Shown: positions 7,571-15,983 of the stretch, piece by piece
Layout of the letters: each line of letters starts with the position of its first letter
Position numbering within the stretch: position 1 is the first letter of the stretch
Assembly (NCBI GenBank): GCA_028282545.1
Contig: JANQHT010000030.1
Coordinates: 1 to 43,489 of the forward strand
Direction of reading: 5' to 3'
DNA length: 43,489 nt
From: Spirochaetales bacterium
GTDB lineage: Bacteria; Spirochaetota; Spirochaetia; DSM-27196; Alkalispirochaetaceae
The notes under the pieces: model-generated
What the model was told of the DNA's origin: nothing
The model's input: only the letters and a program-made list of their open reading frames with translations
Databases searched by the model: none
Program-made: the position numbers and the translations under genes

Positions 7571-8179
7571 ATGAAGATCGATCCCGTTACCCTGGCTTCA
7601 GCGAGCCCGCGCCGCACGGAGTTGTTGGATCGCGCCGGGATTCCCCATATCGTTCGTCCCGCCGATGTGGACGAGGCGACCATCGTCTCTCCGGAAGGTC
7701 ACGAGGCGACCGCCGAGTTGCGGGCCCGTGCCAAGGCGGCGAGCGCGAAACTCGCGGACGGTTCCCGCATCGTGCTGGCCGCCGACACGGTGGTCATCGT
7801 TGACGACGAGTCGCTGGAAAAGGCGCTCACCCCGGAAGAGGCGTGGTCAATGGTCGAGAGGCTGGCCGGCAGCGACCACCGAGTCGTCACCGCCGTTGCC
7901 CTGATCGCGCCGGAACTCGACCTAACGGAGACGCGCCGGACCTCGACAACCGTGACATTCGCCCCAATGTCCACGTCCGAAATCGACTGGTACGTGTCGA
8001 CCGACGAGTGGAAGGGGGTCGCCGGCGCCTACCGGATTCAAGGGGCGGCGGCGCGGTTTATTCCATCCATTACCGGGAGCTACAGCAACGTCGTGGGCTT
8101 GCCAATAGCAACGGTTTGGACTATGGTGTGGCGATTCCAATCCTTGTTGGAACAATACTCCGGCACGACCCGGCGGTAA
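7571..8179 (+). CDS. maf: Maf-family nucleotide pyrophosphatase
   Basis: Maf proteins hydrolyse non-canonical or pyrimidine nucleoside triphosphates and are linked to housecleaning and septum control. About 202 residues, the normal family length. Recognisable are the N-terminal phosphate-binding motif LASASPRRTELLDRAGI, VLAADTVVIVDDE with the catalytic Asp, a shortened SDHRVVTAVAL, and WKGVAGAYRIQGAAARFI followed by GSYSNVVGLPI. The last two are the conserved C-terminal motifs that usually read GKAGAYGIQG and GsYtNVVGLP. ATG 7562 is nine bases upstream of the start used here; neither has a strong ribosome site. It precedes rpsB by 60 bases and may be the first gene of that rightward block. 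Confidence 0.92.
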   Translation: MKIDPVTLASASPRRTELLDRAGIPHIVRPADVDEATIVSPEGHEATAELRARAKAASAKLADGSRIVLAADTVVIVDDESLEKALTPEEAWSMVERLAGSDHRVVTAVALIAPELDLTETRRTSTTVTFAPMSTSEIDWYVSTDEWKGVAGAYRIQGAAARFIPSITGSYSNVVGLPIATVWTMVWRFQSLLEQYSGTTRR

Positions 8180-8239
8180 CGCGGGCCAGACCGAGAAAGA
8201 GAGAATGGGCGCGGACTACGGTTCGCACAGGAGGAACGC

Positions 8240-9196
8240 GTGGCAGTAGTTACGATGAAGAGCCTGCTTGAGTCAGGTGTGCACTTCGGGCACCAGACAA
8301 AGCGGTGGGATCCGCGAATGAAGAAGTACATCTTCGCGGAACGCAACGGCATTCACATCATCGACCTTCAGAAAACGATCGGATCGATAAAAGAAGCGTA
8401 CGAAGCGGTTCGGGGAACCGTGCTGCAAGGCAAATCGGTGCTCTTTGTGGGCACCAAGAAACAGGCACAACAGGCGATCGAGCGCGAAGCGACCGCCTGC
8501 GGCATGCACTACGTCAACAACCGCTGGCTCGGCGGCATGCTGACCAACTTCGCGACCATCAAACGGTCCCTGCTTCGATTAAAGAAGCTCGAAAAGATGG
8601 AAGTGGACGGGACGTTTGACAGCCTCAGCAAGAAAGAAGTCTCGAAACTCACCAAGGAAAAGTTGCGTCTCGAGAAGAACCTCGGCGGCATCAAGGAGAT
8701 GAAAGATCTCCCGGGAATCGTCTTCGTGATCGATACCCGTAAAGAGGCGATCACGGTGGCGGAAGCGCGCCGGATCGGGATTCCCATCGTGGCAGTGGTT
8801 GACACCAACTGCGACCCCACCGGCATCGACTACCCGATCCCCGGGAATGACGATGCGATCCGCGCGATCACCCTCTTCACGCAGATCATCTCCAAGGCGG
8901 TCATTGAGGCGGATAACGAGATCGGACTCGAGGTAATCGGAAACCTTCAGGACGAAGAGGAACTGGAAGCGTCCGTTCCTCCCCCCGATTACGACGAGGA
9001 GGAAGAGGAGATCGAAACCGTTTCGATGGCGGCTGCGATCGGGAAGGAAGAGGAAGATACCGACAGCGTGACCGCGGAAGATTATTCCGACTACCAGCCC
9101 GGATCGGACAACGAGATGCCGGTGGACACGGCAACTCCGGAGGAAAAGGTAGCCAAGGAAGCGGGTATCGACCAGGAGACCCTTTACCAGGAGTAA
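8240..9196 (+). CDS. rpsB: 30S ribosomal protein S2 with long acidic C-terminal tail
   Basis: S2 binds the 30S head-body junction next to S1. The first 230 residues are canonical: [65 protein letters not shown]. The protein is 318 residues, about 75 longer than typical S2. The extra part is strongly acidic ([13 protein letters not shown], then further Glu/Asp/Ser stretches ending [10 protein letters not shown]) and probably disordered. The GTG start at 8240 has a perfect AGGAGG five bases upstream. It leads the rpsB-tsf-frr-uppS-cdsA-rseP set. Confidence 0.98.
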   Translation: MAVVTMKSLLESGVHFGHQTKRWDPRMKKYIFAERNGIHIIDLQKTIGSIKEAYEAVRGTVLQGKSVLFVGTKKQAQQAIEREATACGMHYVNNRWLGGMLTNFATIKRSLLRLKKLEKMEVDGTFDSLSKKEVSKLTKEKLRLEKNLGGIKEMKDLPGIVFVIDTRKEAITVAEARRIGIPIVAVVDTNCDPTGIDYPIPGNDDAIRAITLFTQIISKAVIEADNEIGLEVIGNLQDEEELEASVPPPDYDEEEEEIETVSMAAAIGKEEEDTDSVTAEDYSDYQPGSDNEMPVDTATPEEKVAKEAGIDQETLYQE

Positions 9197-9226
9197 CCTG
9201 GTACGCACAACAGATTGGAGGATCAG

Positions 9227-10075
9227 GTGGCAATTACAGCTGCAGATGTAAAAAAGCTCCGGGAAAAGACCGGAGCGGGATTGATGGATTGCAAAAAGGC
9301 GCTCGAGGAGGCCGGCGGCGATTTTCAGAAGGCCGAGCGCATCCTGAAGGAGTTGGGCAAGGCTGCTGCGGCCAAGCGAAGCGGCCGCGCCACGAACGAG
9401 GGACGGATATTCATCTCCGTGGACGGTGGTTCGGCGGCGATCGTCGAACTCGCCTGCGAGACGGACTTTGTCGCACGCAACGAGACCTTTGTGGAACTCG
9501 GTGAGTCGATCGTTACCCAGGTGCTGGAACGGTCCCTGGACGCACCGGACGAAGCGCTCCAACAGAGCGTTGCCGATGCAATCAGCACGATAAAGGAAAA
9601 CCTGAGCGTTCGCCGGGTGGCACGCATGAGCAAGGGTGCGGACGAAATTTTCGCGAACTACACCCACGGCGAGGCGGGCCGGATGGGCGGGATCGTTCGG
9701 CTCAAGGCGGGCGACGTCGGTGCATTCGACAACCAGACGGTTCGCGACTTCGCCTTCGACTGTGCCCTGCACGTGGTTGCGTTCAGGCCGCTCTACCTCT
9801 CCACGGACGACGTGGATCCGGCATACCGCAAAGAGCAGGAAGAGATCTTCCTCACGCAGGCCAAGAACCTGGGGAAACCGGAAAAGGTACTGCAGGGCAT
9901 CGTTCAGGGGAAACTGAGAAAGCACTTTGCTGAAATCTGCTTTCTTGAGCAGGGCTTCGTCAAAGATGAGAAGACGAGCGTCGGTGCCGTGGCGAAGTCC
10001 GTTGGGAAGGAGGCGGGGACGTCGGTGGACATCACCGGTTACCTCGTGTACGCGGTGGGTGAGTCCCAGGACTGA
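9227..10075 (+). CDS. tsf: Translation elongation factor Ts
   Basis: EF-Ts is the nucleotide exchange factor of EF-Tu. 282 residues. The N-terminal UBA-like domain is clear: ITAADVKKLREKTGAGLMDCKKAL, then ERILKELGKAAAAKRSGR. The core follows, with ACETDFVARNETFVELG as the EF-Tu-contacting TDFV motif, and the C-terminal EQGFVKDE. The start is GTG 9227, five bases after GGAGG (9217-9221); an in-frame TTG at 9215 overlaps that ribosome site and is not the start. It follows rpsB by 30 bases. Confidence 0.97.
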   Translation: MAITAADVKKLREKTGAGLMDCKKALEEAGGDFQKAERILKELGKAAAAKRSGRATNEGRIFISVDGGSAAIVELACETDFVARNETFVELGESIVTQVLERSLDAPDEALQQSVADAISTIKENLSVRRVARMSKGADEIFANYTHGEAGRMGGIVRLKAGDVGAFDNQTVRDFAFDCALHVVAFRPLYLSTDDVDPAYRKEQEEIFLTQAKNLGKPEKVLQGIVQGKLRKHFAEICFLEQGFVKDEKTSVGAVAKSVGKEAGTSVDITGYLVYAVGESQD

Positions 10076-10093
10076 CCCTCACAGGAGCAAACG

Positions 10094-10648
10094 ATGGACC
10101 ATATCCTGAAAGACGCAGAAGAGCGGATGAAAAAAAGCGTTGCCGCTTTGAGCGACGAGCTGGGCGCGCTGCGGACGGGGCGTGCCTCGGCGGGGGTTTT
10201 CGAGAAGATCCGCGTCGAGTACTACGGCAACCCCACGCCGCTCAACCAGGTTGCCACGGTGAGCGTTCCCGAATCGCGACTCGTGGTAATTCAGCCGTGG
10301 GACAAGTCCGTATTGCCGGAAATCGAAAAGGCGATCCAAAGTTCCGAACTCTCCCTGAATCCGAGCAATGACGGCAAGGTAATCCGCATCAACATTCCGC
10401 CGTTGACGGAAGAACGTCGAAAGGAATTGGTGAAAGTTGCCAAAAACATCGCGGAACAGTCCCGCGTCGCGATCCGAAATATCCGGCGCGACGCGAACGA
10501 CGAGCTGAAAAAAGCCGAAAAGAACGGCGAAATCAGCGAAGATGACGAGAAGCGCGGCGTCGACCAGGTCCAGAAACTCACCGATTCCTACGTTGAGAAG
10601 ATCAACGAAGCGATCGAAGCGAAAGAGACGGAGATTCTCGAGATCTGA
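10094..10648 (+). CDS. frr: Ribosome recycling factor
   Basis: RRF with EF-G splits the post-termination ribosome. 184 residues, exactly family length. It has the long three-helix bundle with family motifs [64 protein letters not shown] and [29 protein letters not shown] sits seven bases before the ATG. The stop overlaps the uppS start by one base (TGATG), indicating coupled translation. Confidence 0.98.
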   Translation: MDHILKDAEERMKKSVAALSDELGALRTGRASAGVFEKIRVEYYGNPTPLNQVATVSVPESRLVVIQPWDKSVLPEIEKAIQSSELSLNPSNDGKVIRINIPPLTEERRKELVKVAKNIAEQSRVAIRNIRRDANDELKKAEKNGEISEDDEKRGVDQVQKLTDSYVEKINEAIEAKETEILEI

Positions 10649-11358
10649 TGGGCACGCTCGCCCCCACCGCTGCCGTTCCGTCCCACATCGGGATCATCAT
10701 GGACGGCAACGGCCGTTGGGCCCTCCAGCGCAACATGAAACGAACGCGCGGCCATCAGGAGGGGATCGAGGCGGCCAAGCGCGTCGTCAGGAAGGCACTC
10801 GATCTCGGCGTCGCCACGCTTTCGCTGTACGCGTTCTCCACGGAGAATTGGCGACGGGCGAAGGAAGAGGTCTCGTTCATCATGGCGCTGGTTGCGAAAA
10901 ATCTCAGAGATCAATACGACTTTTACCGGGAAAACCGTATCTGTGTTCGCCATTCCGGCAATCTCGCCGGGTTGCCCGGGTCGGTACGGAAAGAGATCGA
11001 CGCGGTTTCGCACGAGACGTCGTCATTTGACGCTCTCACGGTGAATCTCGCGGTGAACTATGGAGGGCGCGACGAAATCGTGCGGGCGGTCAACCGCGTG
11101 ATCGACGCACGATCCACCGGCGAGGTCACCGAGGCGGATATCGCCTCGCACCTCGATCTTGCCGACCTGCCGGAACCGGACCTCATCATCCGGACCGGCG
11201 GCGAACACCGCCTGAGCAACTTCCTCCTCTGGGAGTGTGCCTACAGCGAACTCTACTTCAGTGACCGACTTTGGCCGGACTGGGGCGGCGATGATCTGGA
11301 GCGCGCCGTCCACGACTTTCAGGGACGGCGCCGAAACTACGGCGGTATTCGGAAGTGA
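10648..11358 (+). CDS. uppS: Undecaprenyl diphosphate synthase (cis-prenyltransferase)
   Basis: Makes the C55 undecaprenyl diphosphate carrier lipid for peptidoglycan and surface glycans from farnesyl and isopentenyl diphosphates. 236 residues. Motifs: HIGIIMDGNGRWALQR (catalytic Asp about residue 19), RGHQEGIEAAK, YAFSTENWRRAKEEV, NYGGRDEIV, and the C-terminal IRTGGEHRLSNFLLWE followed by ELYF. That last motif normally reads RTSGEQR. Overlaps frr at its start and cdsA at its end (GTGA), so the three are translationally linked. Confidence 0.97.
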   Translation: MGTLAPTAAVPSHIGIIMDGNGRWALQRNMKRTRGHQEGIEAAKRVVRKALDLGVATLSLYAFSTENWRRAKEEVSFIMALVAKNLRDQYDFYRENRICVRHSGNLAGLPGSVRKEIDAVSHETSSFDALTVNLAVNYGGRDEIVRAVNRVIDARSTGEVTEADIASHLDLADLPEPDLIIRTGGEHRLSNFLLWECAYSELYFSDRLWPDWGGDDLERAVHDFQGRRRNYGGIRK

Positions 11359-12230
11359 CCAACCTGGCGCTTCGCCTGCTGGTCTTTGCCATCGGGCTGC
11401 CCCTGCTGGGGTTGGCGATCTTTGCCCTCCCCGGTCTGGAGCACCCCTTTTTTGCCCTCCTGGTCTGCGTGGCCGCCGCACTCGCCGCCCACGAAACGGC
11501 GTCGTTCTTCTCCTCCGGCGCCTTGCGGTACCGGGGTCGAAGAATCGTTCTCCCCGCACTTGGGGCGCTCTTGCCGGCGGTCGCCTACGGATCCGTCCAC
11601 GGGCTGTGGAGCGCCGACGCGATTCTTTTCGTGCTCGTCGTTGCGGTGGCGCTGGTGCTGACCGTGCAGATCCTCCGGCGCGACAAGGGTGAATTCCTCG
11701 ACATCCTTCCGGCGGTGGAAAGCCACGTTTTCGTCCTTATCTATCCCGGGTTGTTTGCATCATACGCGGTCAGGATGCTGGAGTTTCCCATGGCGGGGCG
11801 AGTCGTTCTTGTATTCGTCCTGGCTGTGTACTTAAACGACAGTACGGCATACGTCACGGGACGCCTCTTCGGCCATCGCCGGCCCCAGGACCGCGAGTTT
11901 GTCGTACCGATCAGTCCGAACAAGAGCCTGGCCGGATTCCTCGGCGGGATGACCGCCACGTTCGTCGTTCTCTTCACGGCTGCCCACCTCTGGCCGGACG
12001 AGTTCGGCGGTACTCCCCTCGAGACGGGCGCCATTGCGGTCCTTATCGGAACCATGGCGATCGTGGGGGATCTGGTGGAATCGGCGCTCAAACGTTCCGC
12101 CTCCATCAAGGACTCGGGTTCCCTGATCCCCGGTCGCGGAGGCCTGCTCGATTCCGTGGATTCGCCGCTCTTTGCCGCACCGATATACTATTACGCGTAC
12201 GAACTGTTATCGATGGGAAGGATGGTGTAG
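11355..12230 (+). CDS. cdsA: Phosphatidate cytidylyltransferase
   Basis: Converts phosphatidic acid and CTP to CDP-diacylglycerol, the precursor of the bacterial phospholipids. 291 residues with about eight membrane segments. The family signature is intact at residues 238-270: GDLVESALKRSASIKDSGSL, then IPGRGGLLDSVDS. An upstream SPNKSLAGFLGG (187-198) matches the usual SPKKTWEGFIGG. GTG start overlaps the uppS stop. The Asp pair in NDSTAYVTGR (161-170) corresponds to the conserved NDT/S-AY motif. Confidence 0.95.
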   Translation: MTNLALRLLVFAIGLPLLGLAIFALPGLEHPFFALLVCVAAALAAHETASFFSSGALRYRGRRIVLPALGALLPAVAYGSVHGLWSADAILFVLVVAVALVLTVQILRRDKGEFLDILPAVESHVFVLIYPGLFASYAVRMLEFPMAGRVVLVFVLAVYLNDSTAYVTGRLFGHRRPQDREFVVPISPNKSLAGFLGGMTATFVVLFTAAHLWPDEFGGTPLETGAIAVLIGTMAIVGDLVESALKRSASIKDSGSLIPGRGGLLDSVDSPLFAAPIYYYAYELLSMGRMV

Positions 12231-12236
12231 AATTTC

Positions 12237-13592
12237 GTGATCGGTGTAATCGTTGGTCTCCTTGGTATCGGACTGGTCATCTTTTTCCATGAATTGGGGC
12301 ACCTCTTTGCCGCCAAGTCGGTGGGAATCACCGTGGAAGCGTTCAGCGTGGGTTGGGGCCGCAAAGCCTGGGGATTCACCCGGGGCGGAACCGAGTATCG
12401 CGTGTCCTGGCTCCCCATCGGCGGCTTCTGTCGTATGAAGGGAGAACGCGCCCTGATCCGCGCCTGGCACGACAAAGCGAATCGGATCGACGTTGAACCG
12501 GGCGATTTCTACGCCGCCCGTCCCTGGCAGCGCATCTGGGTCCTGGTGGCGGGACCGCTGGTCAACCTGCTCTTCGCCGCCGCGGTGCTCGGTACCATCG
12601 CCTACATCGGTTTTACCACCCGCACCTTTGAAAACCGGATAGTCCTGGTGAGCGATTTCGGAGGCGCCCCGTCGCCCGCGGACGAGGCGGGACTTCAGAC
12701 GGGCGATTACGTTGTTGCGGTCGACGAAACCGAGATTGCCACCTTCACAGATCTGCAGACGGTCGTGAGCGTTGATCCGGGGCGGGAGATGCTCTTCCGG
12801 GTGCGGCGGGGCGAGAACGACCTTGAAACACGTATTACCCCGGCCCTGGATCCCCAAAGCGGGGCCGGGCGGATCGGCGTCTATCCGTGGGTGGATCCCG
12901 TGGTGGAAACGGTTATGGACGGCTCGCCGGCGGCGATCGCCGGCCTTTTCCCGGGTGACCGAATCGTCGCGGTTGACGGAGCGGAAGTACCCCATTCCGT
13001 CGCCGTCCACGAGGGGATCCGTCAATCTGGAACCACCGCCGATCTGACGGTCCTTCGCAAGGGCCGACGCGTTGATATCCGCGTCATTCCGAACGTCGAC
13101 GAAGCCGGTGCCGTCTCCGTCGGGATCGCGTACGAAACGATCGCGATTCGGAGTCCCGAGATGAGCGTCCCGGCGGCGGTCGTGACGGGTTTTTCCGAGG
13201 CGATCGATACCCTGGTGCTCACAGTTCGCAGCCTGCGCCTTCTCTTCTCGGGTATCGACCTCACCCGCGCCTTGATGGGCCCGGTGCGAATCACGGTTTT
13301 GGCCGGGGAGATCGTCACCGATGGGTTCGCGGAGGACGCCGCCGGAAGGATCATCTCCTTTTTCAACTTTCTCAGCCTTGTAAGCGTTGCCCTCTGTTTT
13401 ATGAATTTGCTCCCGATTCCGGCGCTCGACGGCGGACAGATCCTGCTGTCCGCGGCCGAAGGCGTCACCCGGAGGCCGCTCCAACCGCGCTTTGTGTATC
13501 GCTACCAGGTGATCGGCAACGTGTTGATTGTACTGCTCATGGCGTTTGCCCTCGTGAACGACGTGCTCTTCTTCGCTCGGGGGGCTCTGTGA
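12237..13592 (+). CDS. rseP: RseP-family site-2 intramembrane metalloprotease
   Basis: A membrane zinc protease that cleaves anti-sigma factors or signal-peptide remnants within the membrane. 451 residues. The zinc motif HELGH is at 18-22 in the first helix and the third ligand motif NLLPIPALDGG is near 390-400. Two PDZ regions lie between them: about 120-200 with DEAGLQTGDYVVAVDETEI, and about 215-295 with AAIAGLFPGDRIVAVDGAEV. Compared with typical RseP, residues 70-95 carry an insert (ERALIRAWHDKANRIDVEPG). GTG start, six bases after cdsA. The beta-propeller gene downstream overlaps its stop, suggesting that protein is co-made with the protease. Confidence 0.95.
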   Translation: MIGVIVGLLGIGLVIFFHELGHLFAAKSVGITVEAFSVGWGRKAWGFTRGGTEYRVSWLPIGGFCRMKGERALIRAWHDKANRIDVEPGDFYAARPWQRIWVLVAGPLVNLLFAAAVLGTIAYIGFTTRTFENRIVLVSDFGGAPSPADEAGLQTGDYVVAVDETEIATFTDLQTVVSVDPGREMLFRVRRGENDLETRITPALDPQSGAGRIGVYPWVDPVVETVMDGSPAAIAGLFPGDRIVAVDGAEVPHSVAVHEGIRQSGTTADLTVLRKGRRVDIRVIPNVDEAGAVSVGIAYETIAIRSPEMSVPAAVVTGFSEAIDTLVLTVRSLRLLFSGIDLTRALMGPVRITVLAGEIVTDGFAEDAAGRIISFFNFLSLVSVALCFMNLLPIPALDGGQILLSAAEGVTRRPLQPRFVYRYQVIGNVLIVLLMAFALVNDVLFFARGAL

Positions 13593-15646
13593 GGAAAAAC
13601 AGGCTGGTGTACCTGCTTTTCATCGCGCTTGTTCCGGCTCCGGCGGCGACGGCGCTGCCGGCGACCGTCATCCGCAGTTCCCACAGCGGGGCAATCACCG
13701 CCATCGAGTCGACGGTTGACGAGTTGCTCTTCACGGCGGGTTCCGACGGCAAGGTCAAAGTATGGGCGCTCGACGACGGCCGCCTCGTACAGGACATCCA
13801 GGCAGACCGCCTCCCGGTCAGGGCGATCTCGCTCTATCCGGACGATAGGCGCGTTGCAGTTCTCTCCGGGAGCCGGCGGAGCAATCGCATATCGGTCTGG
13901 GATTGGCGGGAAGGAGAACTCCTCTTCGTTCGTTCCATCTCGACAGAGGTCATCCATTTCGGGGTGTCCCCCGACGGCAGCTACATCCACTACACCACCC
14001 CGACTCTCGAGAGCGTTCATCTCCTGGACGGGAGAACGGGCCGGGAACTTCCCTTTCTCAGGCGCCCCACCGGTATCGTCAACTGGGCGATGGTCGGCTC
14101 AAGCGAGGAACGGATCGTATCGTACGTTCCAGCCACGGGAACGGTATCGTACTACGATATCGTGTCGGGCCGCACCGTTGCGGAGTTTTCCGGTCCCTCG
14201 GGGCTCACAATCCACTCGATTCTGGACCAACGACGCTACGCCGTAGCGCTCGACCGGGAAGGGCTGCTGATCATTCTGGACCTGCTGACCGGGGACGCGG
14301 TTGCCCAACTCCCGGTTGGGTCGGTCAGGGCGCTACGCGTTGAACCCTCCACCGGTGATATCGTGGTTCTTGCCGACGATTTCTCCGGCCGCCCCACCTT
14401 TCGTCGCTACGGTTTTGACGGTCGCGACATCCGGCAGAAGTACGAGATCCGTCGCACGATCCCGGAAACGACGAGCGCCTTTGCGCTTGCCGCCCGGGAG
14501 ATCCTGGGTGCCGACTTCTCCGGCCGTATTCATCGCTGGCCGGCGTTCGAGAATGAGCCGGTCGAAATGGCCCGCTCCACGATCGTTCCGATCCGGGACG
14601 CGGTTCTGTCGGGCAACCGGCTGCACCTGTTGACGGCGGAAGGTATCGTTTCCGTCACCAGTGACTTCCTGGACCACCGCGAAACCCCCGCGCTCACTTC
14701 CTACGCCCGGGAACGGCGCATACCGGATCCCATGGGCCCGGAATCGCGCTTTATCACCCGGGATCCATTAAATTTGTACGTCTGGACACCGGAGAACGGC
14801 GAAGCTCCCCTGCGGCGCTTCCGGTTCTACGGCGTGACGCTCCCGCTCGATTTTTCTCTCCCGGTCGTCCCGCGCTTTGTATCCGCCCGGGATGATCAGT
14901 TGCTTGTAATCTCGGCGGCCGGCGAGGTGAACCTGCTCGACGAGTCGGGTACCGAGCTTTTTCGGTATCGCGGAATCGGCCTCCAGGCGGCCATTTCGAC
15001 GCCCTTCGGCATATTCGCCGGGAAGACGGTGGAGACCGCCTTTGATTCGAGCCTGGTGCGGATCTCGCCGCTGACCGGGGAAACGGTGCCCCTATCAAAC
15101 GATGCGGACCTTATCTTTTCCTTCGCTTTCGACGAGCGTCGGGGCCGCCTCTTTTCGCTCGGTGTCGCGGAGGACGAACGTGCCGGACTGGCAACCGTCC
15201 TCCAGGTTCACGAAGGTTCGAGTACCGACCGTTCCCGGACGGTGCTCTCCATTCCGGGCGAACACCTCGACTCGCACGTACTGGTAGATGAAACCACGGG
15301 TAACACCTTCACGACCCTGGACGATCGCGGCGGCATCCTGCGCTGGGACGGGCGTCGCGTGTCGGAACTGGCGCGCAATACCGCCCGCGTCCCGCTTCGG
15401 CTTCGCCTGTCCGACGGTCTCCTGGTCGCGACGAATACCGATGGAACCTTGTCTACGTACGAGGCGTCATCGGGTGAACATCGGTTCGATCTGGCTTTTG
15501 TCGAACTCGGTAATGGACGGATCGAATGGATTGTCGTCATAAACGACGGCCGATTCTATACGCCCTCCGATACGGCGGCGGAGGCCGCGTATGTTTCATC
15601 CCGAGAAGAGCTGCGTCGACGAATCCCTACCCTTTCGACACGGTAG
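13589..15646 (+). CDS. Exported beta-propeller (WD40-like) protein of unknown role
   Basis: 685 residues beginning at a GTG that overlaps the rseP stop (GTGA). An N-terminal signal peptide is visible (RKNRLVYLLFIALVPAPAATALP), so it is exported. The first 120 residues carry WD40-like blades: HSGAITAIES, LLFTAGSDGKVKVWALDDGRLV, AVLSGSRRSNRISVWDWREGELL. The rest has weaker blade-like strands (YYDIVSGRTVAEF, GLLIILDLLTGDAVA, ILRWDGRRV, TLSTYEASSGEHRF), enough for one or two propellers. No catalytic motif is seen. Position after the site-2 protease suggests an envelope scaffold or sensor, but that is inference from gene order only. I do not recognise a named family beyond WD40/PQQ-like repeats. 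Confidence 0.85.
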   Translation: MRKNRLVYLLFIALVPAPAATALPATVIRSSHSGAITAIESTVDELLFTAGSDGKVKVWALDDGRLVQDIQADRLPVRAISLYPDDRRVAVLSGSRRSNRISVWDWREGELLFVRSISTEVIHFGVSPDGSYIHYTTPTLESVHLLDGRTGRELPFLRRPTGIVNWAMVGSSEERIVSYVPATGTVSYYDIVSGRTVAEFSGPSGLTIHSILDQRRYAVALDREGLLIILDLLTGDAVAQLPVGSVRALRVEPSTGDIVVLADDFSGRPTFRRYGFDGRDIRQKYEIRRTIPETTSAFALAAREILGADFSGRIHRWPAFENEPVEMARSTIVPIRDAVLSGNRLHLLTAEGIVSVTSDFLDHRETPALTSYARERRIPDPMGPESRFITRDPLNLYVWTPENGEAPLRRFRFYGVTLPLDFSLPVVPRFVSARDDQLLVISAAGEVNLLDESGTELFRYRGIGLQAAISTPFGIFAGKTVETAFDSSLVRISPLTGETVPLSNDADLIFSFAFDERRGRLFSLGVAEDERAGLATVLQVHEGSSTDRSRTVLSIPGEHLDSHVLVDETTGNTFTTLDDRGGILRWDGRRVSELARNTARVPLRLRLSDGLLVATNTDGTLSTYEASSGEHRFDLAFVELGNGRIEWIVVINDGRFYTPSDTAAEAAYVSSREELRRRIPTLSTR

Positions 15647-15693
15647 CGGGGAGACGCGCCGCCGGTTCGGCGTCGCAGCCAATCCGGCGTCCT

Positions 15694-15978
15694 CTATTCG
15701 GCGTCCGAAGAGATTCGTTCGATCGCCTCGGAGACGGCATCGCTGATCTCGTCGGCATGCTCGATCATGAGCGTGTCTGCGTAGATACGCCCCATGAGGT
15801 TGACCCTGTACATGGGGCGCACGTGGTTCAGTGCGTAGGCCGCCATGTCCAGGACGCACTCCTCCGACGTACAGGCCGAATCGCCACGCTCCTCCAACTG
15901 GCGACCGAGTTCCGCCAGTATCAGCCGTTCCGCTTCATTAACGAGCTCTTCAAACGCGTATAGGTCGCGTAGATCCAT
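15694..15978 (-). CDS. ComFB-family small protein
   Basis: 94 residues, single domain. The conserved ComFB pattern of paired Cys followed by a helix and an NxxxPxY turn is present as CTSEECVLDMAAYALNHVRPMY, then RVNLMGRIYADTLMIEHADE. ComFB was named in competence operons, and related proteins in cyanobacteria have been reported to bind cyclic dinucleotides. Nothing here proves either role. It is the last gene of the leftward rpsF-ssb-rpsR-DUF2232-rplI-dnaB group, starting five bases after the dnaB stop, and is convergent with the propeller gene. A link to replication or to second-messenger signalling is inference. Confidence 0.75.
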   Translation of the reverse strand: MDLRDLYAFEELVNEAERLILAELGRQLEERGDSACTSEECVLDMAAYALNHVRPMYRVNLMGRIYADTLMIEHADEISDAVSEAIERISSDAE

Positions 15979-15983
15979 TCCGC

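Noticed and set aside
8579-9925. 448-codon frame antisense to rpsB and tsf
   Set aside because: It covers two clear conserved genes and their ribosome sites and has no recognisable domain.
12207-13484. 425-codon frame antisense to rseP
   Set aside because: It mirrors a fully conserved site-2 protease gene; long antisense frames are common in GC-rich DNA and this one is low-complexity Arg/Asp/Gly.
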